Numbered from the stretch's first letter, positions 7,786 to 18,323 are shown. The stretch: DNA of 64,000 bases from Aculops lycopersici (GCA_015350385.1 WNKI01000001.1:6287563-6351562); one strand, 5' to 3'. Translations and numbers: made by a program. The notes: generated from the letters alone by a model not told the origin.

Positions 7786-9102
7786 TCAGTGTAATAAAGA
7801 TTTGGCTTCTTGTATGAAATTTGGTGGTAATTTGAGATTTTGAATTAACCAGCTTTCAGTTGACGAGTGATTTAATTGTTCTACATTTTGTTCCAAGCAC
7901 TTCATCAAAACTTGATTTCTGGCCTCGTTATTTGCTATATGTAGGGCTACAAAACAGGCCCATCGTAGATCTGACAACTGTGACGCAAGGTTGCAATGTA
8001 CAACATCAGAATCAACACACTCAAGTTGATAACTTTTGAGGGTTTCCAATAGGAACCATTGCTCCTCGAGAGATCTCGCTGCCGATATAACATCAGCTGG
8101 ATTATGTGTCGCGATGATGTGGTAGTCTGGATCATCAGTATCCGTCTCTACCCACTTGATCAGCGGCGATAGGGTCTCTAACTTTTCGGGCCCAGAATAA
8201 TGATTGGCAATCAAACACAACTGTTGCGTCCATTCTAGTCCATCTAGCCAATTGATTGTATTACCGTTTGATAAAGTCCATTTTGTTAGTCCGGATAGAA
8301 TAATGAATATCTTCAGTTGCTCGGTGTCTATGTGCTGGTCTGCCTTACTTCTGCGCCAAGTTTCCAATTGCGAGTACATGTCGTCTTTGTTTGGTGTCGC
8401 AACCAACATAGCTAGTCTTAGATGATTGTTTTCCAATAAGACATCAGCGGCCATATCGTATCGATTACAACTCATGTGATAGATAGCTTGCTGATACAAA
8501 TTGTCAGGGGGTTCAAGTTTGCAATTCTTGTCAGCCAGCCAATCGATCACTCGGGTGTTACGAGCTATCTGTTTCGCATATGGAGTTAATTGCATAGGCC
8601 CATACAAGGCTTGGAGTAGATCGGAAGAGGGCGAACCATCGATGAAGTCCAATGTTTCAATATATGGAGCAAGAGCAGGTTGCATCTCAAGTTGGGTGAT
8701 CATGGAATAGTTTCTGAGGAACGTGTCTAATTTTTCTACAAGCTTTTTATCATCTGTATGCAATAGATTCAACTCACTAACAACACATCTGTCACCTGCC
8801 AGGTGGCAGTAAAGCTTTGAGCCATTAATAAATCTCACTCTGGGGGCACCAGCAAAGCATATAGCTGTAGCATCACGACATAGCCCCTCTCTAGCTGCCT
8901 CTAAATCCGGCCTTAAATCAAGACTTCGTAATTTCTGTGGTTGAGGTGGTAGCACTAGAGGTGTTCTTAGGATAGTCAATTTTGGACTATCAATTTGGGG
9001 TGGCTTCTTCTTGGTCGTAACAGCATCATCGTCGTCGAACAGAACAAGCATCGAGTTGCTGATTTCAGCACCAACCATACTCGTTGAGAGTTGATCAGAC
9101 AT
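7786..9102 (-). CDS. Nup96: Nup96-like nucleoporin as a separate gene, C-terminally shortened
   Basis: This 438-residue protein matches the alpha-helical scaffold part of Nup96, the product usually released from a Nup98-Nup96 precursor. Diagnostic segments are SQLETWRRSKAD followed by IDTEQLKIFIILSG (human MQLVDWHQLQADSFIQDERLRIFALLAG), then QLSDLRWACFVALHI (human QLESEGLWEWAIFVLLHI) and LKLPPNFIQEAKSLL (human LRVPAKWIHEAKAV). The human protein continues for some 240 more residues; this one stops. The minus-strand AATAAA about 20 bases after the stop supports a genuine end. The ATG at 9100-9102 is preceded directly by a possible splice acceptor (polypyrimidine then TTGTAG), so an upstream exon cannot be excluded. 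No autoproteolytic domain is seen upstream. Confidence 0.85.
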   Translation of the reverse strand: MSDQLSTSMVGAEISNSMLVLFDDDDAVTTKKKPPQIDSPKLTILRTPLVLPPQPQKLRSLDLRPDLEAAREGLCRDATAICFAGAPRVRFINGSKLYCHLAGDRCVVSELNLLHTDDKKLVEKLDTFLRNYSMITQLEMQPALAPYIETLDFIDGSPSSDLLQALYGPMQLTPYAKQIARNTRVIDWLADKNCKLEPPDNLYQQAIYHMSCNRYDMAADVLLENNHLRLAMLVATPNKDDMYSQLETWRRSKADQHIDTEQLKIFIILSGLTKWTLSNGNTINWLDGLEWTQQLCLIANHYSGPEKLETLSPLIKWVETDTDDPDYHIIATHNPADVISAARSLEEQWFLLETLKSYQLECVDSDVVHCNLASQLSDLRWACFVALHIANNEARNQVLMKCLEQNVEQLNHSSTESWLIQNLKLPPNFIQEAKSLLH

Positions 9103-9618
9103 CTACAATGGAAAAGTCAATGGGAAAAATGTTAGTTTTCTGCATGAATGAATGTAAATACGCGTAAAAATCTGATGGATGGCGCTGCGACTGTAATTTT
9201 GTCTAGATTTTGGGCTAAAATTATCAAAATTTGGTGGTGATTGGCGGTTGGGGCGTGGGCCTAATTAGCTGGTGAGCCAGCAGAGATAAAGTGGGGGCTG
9301 AGGGAGTGTGAGATTGAGAGAGAGGGAGAGGGAGAGTGTTACATACCTTAAGTTTGATAGAAAGCGAGAGAGTGAGGGAGAGTGGCCGACCGGCAAACTT
9401 GTTGATGTTATTGTTGTTGCTGCTAATGTTGTTCTGGTCCCAGTCCTGGGCCTGGTTCTAGCTCTGGCTCTGGGTCTGGGTTTGGTTCTAGTCCTGGTCC
9501 TGGTCCTGGTTATGAATCTGATTCTGGTTGTTGTCGTTGCTATTACTAATACTACTACTATCACTATTATTGTACAATTGTAAATTTTCTATTTGGTATT
9601 TTTATTGTGGTTTGTGCA
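9103..9618. repeat. Low-complexity spacer: GA-rich tract and CTGGTT/CTGGTC repeats
   Basis: A purine-rich GAGAGG tract covers about 9302-9382, and an imperfect hexameric repeat built on CTGGTY/CTGGSY covers about 9431-9530. The open frames across it, on both strands, are products of the repeat composition. It is probably the intron of the transcript that ends in the terminal exon at 9619, or intergenic DNA upstream of Nup96. Confidence 0.6.
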
Positions 9619-9759
9619 GCACGCGGGACTCGCCGCTCGGCCTGTTCATTCGGGTGGCGAATGCCGCAGCCATAGATGCCCTCAGGCGCTGGTTTAACGC
9701 CAAAAACGCCACTAGAGGCGCCTACAGCAATGGCGATTTTTTCTCAGACAGTGGATAGA
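9619..9759 (+). CDS. Orphan terminal exon of unidentified gene
   Basis: A good splice acceptor (TTTTATTGTGGTTTGTGCAG, ending at 9618) is followed by one open frame of 46 residues ending TAG at 9757-9759. It contains VANAAAIDALRRWFNAKN, and an AATAAA follows at 9767-9772. The stretch is more GC-rich than its flanks. Together these look like the last coding exon of a plus-strand gene convergent with RpS15, but no partner exon upstream could be identified between Nup96 and this point. I do not recognise the family. Confidence 0.35.
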
Positions 9760-9857
9760 AAGTTTGAATAAAAGCTCGATGGGCAGCAAAAAATTGGAGA
9801 TGCGCTAGAGAATTTTGTACAAAGTTTTTTTATAATGATTAAATGTGTTAGACTTGT

Positions 9858-10403
<546 letters not shown>

Positions 10404-10834
10404 TGTGTTCGATTATTATTATTAGATTAATAATTGAAATGTGAATTATGTATATATAATTGTTTCTTGATGTTAATAATATGGTTGATATATTTATGTC
10501 ATAATACAAGCGCGATAACTGTGATGGAGCCGGTCTATGGGATACTTGCAATGTAAAGATTCCAATGTGTGTGATGCATGCATTCTCGCAATGCAAAAAG
10601 CATGCGGCGGCATTGGATTTGAGCCCAACGCATGCGTAGAAGGTGGAATCCGGAAATGTTGCTGTGAGGCGCGCGATATGAATTGTGTGTTTTACTTACG
10701 CCGGATTCAACAACATTGAGAAATTGATCATCTTTGGCAATATCTGTCTTGTCGTATTCTCCAGTAATATCAAGCAAATACATTTCTAGCCTACAAAATG
10801 CACTATCAAATCAACATATACGTTGGGAATAAAT
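10404..10834. other. RpS15 upstream region with possible small minus-strand exon
   Basis: AT-rich sequence lies just upstream of RpS15. At about 10,709-10,791 the minus strand has an exon-like block: acceptor TTTTGTAG, an open frame containing MYLLDITGEYDKTDIAKDD, and a strong donor GTAAGT after GGC. It could be an exon of an unrecognised gene, or an untranslated first exon of RpS15. The block at 10,555-10,640 contains three copies of GCATGC. Confidence 0.3.
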
Positions 10835-11912
10835 TCAACTAACTCTCGTCAAATTGGAGAATGGTAACCTCCTCTCTCTTGGAAAGGCTCTATTGCCTAC
10901 AAGTTGGTATTGGCGAACTGGCCGCCTTAAAGCCATCAAATTCAACGGCCTCCGATTGACACCGACTAAGTTCAGTGGTCTAGCTTGGAAGGGAGATGAG
11001 ACTGCAACCATGGGCCTCAACTGTAACTGATTCTGCTGTTGTTGTTGCTGAAAAGCGAGTTGATTCTGGGGCAGTTGTTGCTGCTGCTGTTGGAGTCTTG
11101 TGAAGTTAGTATTTTCAGTTGCGGAAGAGTTTAGACTGGTCTCGACATTGATATCTGGCGAGTCATCGTCCAACAAAGCAGCCGGCCTAGGAGGCTGGTT
11201 AGAAAATTGAACTGAGGATCCCTGACCCTGGAACTGGCCATTTGTCGCGGGTCTAGGGGCGGCCGAGCCACCACCTGATGCTGCACCAGTCGCTTTGTGA
11301 TATTGGACGAATCGGGGTTAGTTTAGGAATGACGGGTTGAACTTGAGCTGTTTGTTGAATTTAGATTTCTTTAATGCTTATTGTCTACTTACGTAACAAG
11401 CCAGTCGTGGCTAGTGTCGTGCAAATAGGACTAGAGTTTACAAAGCGACATACTGTTCCATTGACCAAATAGAGTGGGCTAGCCTTTGGCTTACTCCACC
11501 TACCCTTCAGGATATTCATCCGCATAGCCCTTTGCCTCCTGTCTCTCGATGGTCTGTTTGATTTTCCCTCCTCTAGATCCATATCTTCACTTTGGTCCGA
11601 AGCCGCAGTAGCTGGCTGCGTGGTTGTCTCTGGCTCCTCGTCATCCTCGCCAGCTTCTTGACCCCATAGCACATCTGCGCTCAATTTAAATAGATCGAAG
11701 TTTCCATCTGTCAATTGAGTTTCGGTCAAATTTGAACCCGAAGGTACTAGCACAAGGATACTTTTTGATGAGTTTCGCTCTTCATTGAGGCTTCCAGCTT
11801 TGCGGTGATCCTCTTGAGTCACTTGGTATTGATAAGCTACTTCAATGTTGCAAATCACTACGATTGCCAAGGTGGCACTAAGGCTCCAGATGAATTTTTG
11901 AGGTAACATCAT
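10835..11912 (-). CDS. Secreted Gln/Pro/Arg-rich orphan protein, two exons
   Basis: Exon 1 (11393-11912) and exon 2 (10835-11292) are joined across a 100-base intron (donor GTAAGT at 11392, acceptor ...CACAAAG ending at 11293) in phase 1, giving about 325 residues. The N-terminus MMLPQKFIWSLSATLAIVVI is a signal peptide or anchor. The middle is acidic (EAGEDDEEPETTT, EDMDLEEG), followed by a basic cluster RPSRDRRQRAMR that could be a dibasic processing site. Two cysteines occur in the segment CRFVNSSPICTT. Exon 2 is Gln-rich (QQQQQQ runs) and ends in a repetitive Arg/Pro/Leu region. I recognise no family. The composition would suit an extracellular matrix, cuticle or neuropeptide-precursor-like product, but this is inference. 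Confidence 0.65.
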
Positions 11913-12529
11913 CGTTACTGAAAAAGAGTTATGAATGAAACGAAAGACTCTCTCGATCTGAGAGCTCCGAAATCCAAGTTGGAACTTTAGTTAGATTGAA
12001 GTAATGTGACATGACGACACACACATTTGTCCCTGGATTGTGGACTCATTTAGTAGCTGAAAAACGTTGAATGAAGCGGAAACAATGGCATCAAAAGTTT
12101 AGACTGTCAGCGACACCTTCTGCAACAATCAACGCACAATGATACTAGTACCTGTTGATGCGGCATCCGCCACCGGGAAAAAAGTGTTAACAAGTGAACA
12201 AATCCTGTTTTGTTGCTCTACATTTATTAGGTCACCAACTGTCGTCAACAGGCTGACACCTTGTCCGTGGTTGCCCCACTCTCTTCAATTTGGAATAACG
12301 GAAGTGGAATTTCATATTCGATGATGAATTGGGAAAAACGTTTTAATTAGATTGAGTTCACCATTTTAACTTTTTGTCAAAGAAATTGCCCTCAATCTAA
12401 TTGAAAATAGAGTGTTGGTGATAGGGTTGTATTCAATGGATCTAGAGACAATGAGTCGATTAGATTATTAGGACGGGAGATGAGATTAGACAGACAATTT
12501 GAGAGGTGAGAAAAAAAGAAAAAAGAAGC
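11913..12529. other. Intergenic between secreted orphan and 5S rRNA
   Basis: No coding signal is seen. It contains the upstream region of the secreted gene and, at about 12,512-12,528, an A-rich stretch that on the minus strand is a T-rich Pol III terminator for the 5S gene. Confidence 0.5.
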
Positions 12530-12643
12530 GTAGGACACCGGGGATTCCCAGGTGGTCTCCCTCCCAAGTACTAACCCGGCCTAAGGCAGCTTAACTTCGC
12601 TGAGCTGACGAGAAGCGGTGCTTTCTGCCTAGTATGGCCCTAC
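12530..12643 (-). rRNA. 5S rRNA: 5S ribosomal RNA
   Basis: Read on the minus strand this is a full 5S rRNA. The 5' GTAGGGC pairs with the 3' GTCCTAC to close helix I. The internal control region is recognisable in TTCTCGTCAGCTCAGCGAAG, GGTTAGTACTTGGGAGGGAG and ACCACCTGGGAAT, all close to the animal 5S consensus. The gene is followed on the minus strand by TTTTTTC and TTTTTTT runs, as expected for a Pol III terminator. The length of about 114 bases is slightly under the usual 119-120, so the ends may be off by a few bases. It stands alone; no tandem copies are in the window. Confidence 0.93.
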
Positions 12644-12839
12644 ACGAAAGAGAGTCGAATCTGACTGCTACTGTTGAGCGAGCTGCGTTCTCTCACGCAT
12701 AACACAATAGAAACTTTTGTATTCTCGACTAGTTTTAACTGCAGATAAATCTTTTGCACCCAACTGTACTCATAGTGCCAACAAGTGTTTGTCGCAACGT
12801 CTTCATTGTACAATCCGCTGTAATCAATAATATTAATTA

Positions 12840-13412
12840 TCATCTCCGTCCGATTGGCATCCCACCAAAAAATGGCATCATTCTGTAGGTTGACCGTGAG
12901 CTGATGTAAGGTAACCACAACAACATTGGGTTGAAAGGTGCCGGTCGATAGCCACCACCACCTCCCCCTCCTTCTCCTCCCTTGCTCCTACTATCTGCCA
13001 AGACTATGTGCCCATCCTCGCCGGGTACAATCATCGAGTTACCCTGTATTACAACATCGCCCTCGCGATTGGCTGCATCCTGAACAATCATATTGGTATC
13101 CTGGCCACTGCCACCCATCTGACTTCCGGCGATGACCAATTGATCGCCGCCGCCACCCTTCCCTTTGCCCTTGCCGCCCCCATCGTCGCCTGTTAAAACT
13201 AAATTTTGGCCCCGATCATCGCGCGTCAGTACTATGTGAGCACTCGCTTGTGTCACGAACCCTCTTCCGGTTCCAGTGGTGATTGTACTAACAATCGATT
13301 GATGGGTGGATGCGTTTTTTGTTGGCGATGAAGTGAACTCGCTCGCCGCAACAATCATTGCAACCATTAGAAGACCTATTCTTGATCCAAGCGAAGATCT
13401 CGGTTGTTTCAT
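12840..13412 (-). CDS. Secreted Gly-rich repetitive orphan protein
   Basis: Starting at the ATG 13410-13412 the protein has about 190 residues and begins MKQPRSSLGSRIGLLMVAMI, a textbook signal peptide. The frame is open further upstream to 13616, but that part (Lys/Arg-rich) would place the hydrophobic segment internally, so the downstream start is preferred. The body consists of short, beta-strand-like repeats with the pattern hydrophobic-V-hydrophobic followed by GDD/GSQ/GNS (HIVLTRDD, NLVLTGDD, QLVIAGSQ, DVVIQGNS, HIVLADSR). Two Gly-rich runs interrupt it, and the tail contains YRPAPFNP and ends GGMPIGRR. No family recognised. It could be a structural or cuticle-associated secreted protein. 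Confidence 0.6.
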   Translation of the reverse strand: MKQPRSSLGSRIGLLMVAMIVAASEFTSSPTKNASTHQSIVSTITTGTGRGFVTQASAHIVLTRDDRGQNLVLTGDDGGGKGKGKGGGGDQLVIAGSQMGGSGQDTNMIVQDAANREGDVVIQGNSMIVPGEDGHIVLADSRSKGGEGGGGGGGYRPAPFNPMLLWLPYISSRSTYRMMPFFGGMPIGRR

Positions 13413-14868
13413 TGGAAGTGCAGCTGAAGTTTGGCTAACTCTACACAGGATACTGCCGCTTGATTGCGCTGCTTGTTTCTGCCGCCGCCGCCGCCGATCT
13501 TCTTGATCCTTCTCTTCTTTTGTGACATCCGACAAATTGAAGTCTTGGTGATGGCATCTCTTTGTGTGTTTTGTCAGAGACCTTAATCTTGGGGTTGATT
13601 TGGATGTGTTTTCCATCTTGTCTTTGATATATTATACGACACTCGGTACTCTATTGTCGCATTACTGTAGCAAAGCACTCTATTAGCTCGATAGTGTGAA
13701 TATTTGAGCTCGATTCATAATGGTTATTCAAATGGAAAAAATGTTTCTGATGTCAAAGCAAAATAGAGACTGACTAGCTTGAAGCTCATTGTAGTGGAGC
13801 TGCGTGAGACTTGCAAAGTTGAAGCTGACTACCTGGTAGCAGATACAAACAAAGCAAAGTTACGAGCCACCAAGTTTCGAAACTGTCAACGGTGTGAGAT
13901 AATTGGACGACGAATCGACAGAGACTGACATTTAACATACATCTTTAAGGTTAAGCATAAGAGACCAGGACACAAAGGAGGCAAGTGCCTGGTGTTCGAA
14001 AGGCCAGCGGGTCGATTCCTCTTTGCAGCTTGCAGCAATATTGCTTGCGCCACTTTCGTTGTTGAGGTTCAACAGGTAGCGGCCGATCAGTGAGGCTACA
14101 CACCTGTGTAGTGGCATGTTGATGGCTTCAATGAACTTTGAATATGGCGATTGTAGGCTGGTGCTTGCTCTCACTCCAATCGCTTTGTGAGCACAATCAC
14201 CCCAACAACTCTATCCCATCCTTCGAGATCTTCTACAACCAAGAAGATAGAGTTCAATTTCCTAATACTTGCTCCTTGGAGACTTTCGGTCGTTTGTCAA
14301 TGACAAGATGGAGGTAACAATTATCATCCAAGTTGATCTCACTCATCGTCTTAGTGACTCTCTCACTCAGTAACAAGTTGACCAGTCAGACAGTTAGCAA
14401 GCAAGCAGTCCATTCGGTTGATCGGCTAGCAGGTGGTTAGTCAAGCATACACCTGTTATCCGCCATGGTGACAGTTACAAATGTTTCACGGAAAGTGGAT
14501 ACGGAGAAAGGGGAAGAGGAATTCATCAGACAGTTGAGTGGATGCTAATTGATACTTTACGGGGTTCACTTCACTTTACTTCTATAGAAAGAGTAGCTTC
14601 ATCTCGCGAAATCTCGAACAAAAAGGGAGAGTGAATGTGGCACGTAGGCATTCAAAGATTTAATATTCAGTATATTTCATTGAGCTTTTTACATTAAAGA
14701 TGGAAAGCAGCCACTTGTTGCACTTGTTGTCTTAGTGGGCACCGTGCGCAAGGAAAGCATATGTATCAATCATTGTACTATGTTGGCCCAATTGTCTAAC
14801 GCAAGCCACAAACACTCAAAGCAACGACAACAAATCCAAAATAAATCAAATGACTGATACAATCTGTT

Positions 14869-14904
<36 letters not shown>

Positions 14905-15216
14905 NNNNNNNNNNNNNNNNNNNNCTCCTCTCTCTCTCTCTCACACAAACACTTGCTTTTAGCACTCTAGGCACCTCCCTAAACCAAGTCTGTGCCACTT
15001 GTTGCAACGCTTTCTTCCCCCTGGCAACTGGCCAAACAAACTCTGGCAGGCGACTTGCGGCGAGCTTGGCGCATCATCGGGTTCAAATAAAAACTTTCCC
15101 TCTTTGTCATTAGTCCAAAGTGTGAAGTTGTAGTGATAAGTGCCAATCCCATAGCATAGCAAGCCACCTACAAATTGTAACCTTTACCTGCCAAGAAGAA
15201 CAACAAGAGTAAGAAG
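13413..15216. other. Intergenic region upstream of FMO
   Basis: Contains no supported gene apart from the open leader of the Gly-rich protein at 13413-13616. Two copies of CCACTTGTTG occur at 14711-14720 and 14995-15004, the same 10-mer that recurs in the 33-61 kb desert. A (CT)n microsatellite with an assembly gap lies at 14872-14942. Confidence 0.6.
14872..14942. repeat. (CT)n microsatellite interrupted by a 20-N gap (14905-14924)
   Basis: CT dinucleotides flank both sides of a run of exactly 20 N, so the gap is an unresolved microsatellite. The open frame crossing the gap is an artefact. Confidence 0.95.
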
Positions 15217-17026
15217 ATGAGTGCCACGACTGCTACTCAACGAGATGGTGCTTTGAATGTTTGTGTCATAGGAGCCGGAGTTTGGTAAGTGTTTATGTTG
15301 TTTGAAGTTGAAATTAAACAATAGAGTCTTTGTATATTATATCTGTTACTTCGATTGTTGATACATAATTAACGCAACTTGTATAATCAACACTCACAGC
15401 GGTATAGTGACCACCAAGGTTTGTCTAGAGTCCGGCTTCCGGGTTACCTGTTTCGATAGAAGTCCCCACTATGGGGGCCTATGGAATTACAAGGATGTAC
15501 CGGAGAGTTTCGATGCAAACGGAGATTTTATTCCTTCTGTAATGCGAACTACAATCTTGAATACAAGCAAAGAATTATCGGCCTTCTCAGATTTTCCACC
15601 TCCGCCTTGTACGCCTAACTTTATGAAACATGATCTCTATATGGACTACATCAAGAGTTATGTGGATCACTTCCAAATTTTGCCCCACTTAAAGCTACAG
15701 CATCAGATTATCCACTGCGAACCGGAAGTAGGAGCCGACGGCGAGGTGATATGGGAGGTTGAGGTTAAAGATTTGGTTGCCAATGAGACTTACAAGGAGA
15801 AGTTTGACAAATTGATGGTTGCCATTGGACATCATAATGTTCCTTATATGCCAACTTTTAGGGATCAACACAAATTCAAGGGGCCAATCATACACTCCGC
15901 AAAGGTTAAGAATATTCTGACTGACGAGAGGTTTATCGATAAGCGTATTCTAGTAGTTGGCTTTGGGAATTCGGCTTGCGATGCAGCCAGCGACATGGCG
16001 CTTGTGGCCAAAAAGTGTTACCTTTCCTGTCATCGTGGCAACTGGTTTAGGAGCCGTTTCACAGCTGATGGATTGTGGGATTTCAAGCACCAAACTAGAT
16101 GGAATGTATGCAAGAAAAGAATCTTGCCTACTGCAATAATTGACTGGCAAACAATTAGAGATGTTGAGTCTAGAACAGATCACAAACTTTTAGGCCTAAC
16201 GCCAAAACACAAACCCTCCGAGTTGGTGCCTGCAATCAACGATCTCTTTCCATTCCGTGTGTTTACAGGTGGCGTTTGTATGAAGAGTTCAGTGTTGCAT
16301 TTTACAAACGAGGGCGTGGTCTTTGATGGCGAGGAGGAGGAGGAGTACAAAATTGACATTGTTGTGCTCGCCACCGGATACACAGTTAGAATTCCCTTCC
16401 TAAACGAATTTGAATTGGGCCTCAAGTCAGCTGATCACGATGAATATGAGCTTTTTATGAACATCTTTGCCCCAAAGCTTACAATTACCGGCTTAGAGGC
16501 TACACCAGAGAAGGCAATCAAGTCGCTAGCTTTCATTGGTTTAGTTCAACCTGCTGGCTCCATAACAGTGGTTAGCGAGATGCAAGCTCGGTATGTTGCC
16601 CAAGTTTTTAAAGGTCAAGTTGATTTGCCAGTCCCAACGGCGATGCAAAAGTATGGCCGCAGATTTCAAGCAAAACGATCTGCCTCGGTTAGATCGCACT
16701 CCAAGTATCAACTAATCGGACTTTGGGTGGCCTATCTGGATGAGATTGCCGAGAGGGCAGGGTTCAAGCCAAATTTAACAAAACTCTTCTTCACCGACCC
16801 GGCACTTTGGCGACGTCTGGTCTTCGGTCCCTCGGTTCCCTATCAGTATCGTCTCGAGGGTCCAGGAAGCTGGTCGCAAGCTCGAGAAATCATTATGAAC
16901 ACCGAGGAGCGAATCAAGTCTGGTGTTAATGACGGTAAGAATCATGTACTATTCAAGTCGAGAAGAAAGTACCTCCGCGAGAGTCCAAACGGAGCAACTG
17001 GTAACAAAGCTAAGACAAGTGCCTAG
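15217..17026 (+). CDS. Flavin-containing monooxygenase, two exons
   Basis: Exon 1 is 15217-15284 and exon 2 is 15400-17026, with a 115-base GT-AG intron splitting a Cys codon. The product has 564 residues, slightly longer than the usual ~530. The FAD-binding motif is VIGAGVCG (residues 17-24), spanning the splice site, so the exon join is required for function. The FMO-type segment FKGPIIHS lies at 182-189, the NADPH-binding motif GFGNSACD at 210-217, LATGY follows later, and PYQYRLEGPGSW is near the C-terminus. FMOs oxygenate nitrogen- or sulfur-containing substrates on ER membranes; the C-terminal hydrophobic anchor common in vertebrate FMOs is not evident here. Cys replaces the usual Ser in GxGxSG. 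Confidence 0.95.
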
Positions 17027-17429
17027 ATGTATAGTAGATCATCGGTTGACTTAATCAGCTAGAAACTACTTGGAACTTGACGTAATATGTATAGTTGTCA
17101 GACATTGCAGCTCTCCAACGTGAGACTCGACAACAAGTGAGTGGTGTCGTGTTACCACGACCTGGTAGATGCCGACACTAGTGACGACAGCCATAGAAGT
17201 TAGATGGTGACGACAGAACAACAACCGTAATAATAATGATAATAATAATAATAGCGCCAACAACAAATACAAAAGGACGCCTAGTGACAAGATCTAGCTG
17301 GAGATTTTGAGGTTAGATGATTATCGGTACAGTCAAAATATTAAATATCCCACTTCTTTTTACTTCTTAACGTCTCGCCCACCAAATTATCTCATATAGA
17401 CTCGCAATCTATATTCTAAATTTAACATT
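17027..17429. other. Intergenic, FMO to CPPED1
   Basis: Holds an (AAT)n-like run near 17,227-17,253. No coding signal; the CPPED1 promoter is expected here. Confidence 0.5.
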
Positions 17430-18323
17430 ATGCCTCTAAAGATAGAACTAAACTTGATCCAAGGCTTCAAGGAGCCACCCTGTCGAAATGGCCAAGATAA
17501 CGAGCAAACTAAATTCGAACCCTTCTATTTCGTGCAGGGTGCCGATAGTCAATTTGGTCTCATCGACAACTTTATCAAGAAACTAGAAAATCCCGGTTGG
17601 GCCGAAGAGATAAAGTTGGCTCAAACGTTCATCGCCAATTGTAACAAACTCGAGCCCAAGCCCAAATTTGTAGTTGTTTGTGGAGATTTGGTTGACGCAA
17701 TGCCAGGAACCAAATTGAGACAGCCACAGGAGATAGATTTCAAAAAGGTATTCTCTCATTTGAACAGAGACATACCTATGGTTTGTGTCTGTGGCAACCA
17801 CGACATCGGTAATGAGCCAACAATAGAGGCAATCACGGAATACAAGCGAGAGTTTGGCGAAGATTACTTTTGCTTCGTGGTGAATGAAGTCTTTTTCATT
17901 GTTATCAATAGTCAATTTTATGAGCATAGGGCAAATGTTGAGGACTATGCCAAACAACACGATCAATGGCTGGAGGATATGCTAACCAAGTGTAAATCCT
18001 ACAAATACTCGATTATTTTCGAGCACATTCCTTGGTTTTTGAAACACTTTGACGAAGAGGATGAGTATTTCAATATCAAGCGAGAGATTAGGCTAAATTG
18101 GTTGCGTAAGTTTTACGAGGCTGGAGTTACCAAGATAATGTGCGGTCACTATCACAGAAACGCAGGCGGTTGGTATAAGGAAATGGAATTGGTCGTTACC
18201 TCGGCCATTGGTGGGACATTAGGTGACGATAAAAGTGGAGCTCGCATAGTCAAGGTTTTGAATGACAAAATCGAGCACAAATATCATGAATTAAGGGAGT
18301 TTCCAATCAAAGTTGATCTTTGA
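17430..18323 (+). CDS. Cpped1: CPPED1-type calcineurin-like phosphoesterase
   Basis: This single-exon gene encodes 297 residues, close to the usual ~310. It is a metallophosphoesterase of the CPPED1 (CSTP1) family, cytosolic Ser/Thr phosphatases reported to act on Akt. All metal-binding motifs are present: GADSQFG with Asp39, CGDLVDAMPG with Asp86, CGNHDIGN with Asn123 and His124, EHIPWF with His199, and GHYHRNAGG with His240 and His242. PFYFVQGADSQFGL and NSQFYE are family-specific matches. The ATG lies about 33 residues before the conserved domain. No signal peptide is visible. Confidence 0.95.
   Translation: MPLKIELNLIQGFKEPPCRNGQDNEQTKFEPFYFVQGADSQFGLIDNFIKKLENPGWAEEIKLAQTFIANCNKLEPKPKFVVVCGDLVDAMPGTKLRQPQEIDFKKVFSHLNRDIPMVCVCGNHDIGNEPTIEAITEYKREFGEDYFCFVVNEVFFIVINSQFYEHRANVEDYAKQHDQWLEDMLTKCKSYKYSIIFEHIPWFLKHFDEEDEYFNIKREIRLNWLRKFYEAGVTKIMCGHYHRNAGGWYKEMELVVTSAIGGTLGDDKSGARIVKVLNDKIEHKYHELREFPIKVDL

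Noticed and set aside
9265..9583. Arg/Thr-rich and Leu/Val-rich frames in the CTGGTY repeat
   Set aside because: Translation of low-complexity DNA on both strands; no family match.
10537..10719. Plus-strand 60-residue Cys-rich frame
   Set aside because: No signal peptide, irregular cysteine spacing, and it partly overlaps a better supported exon-like block on the other strand.
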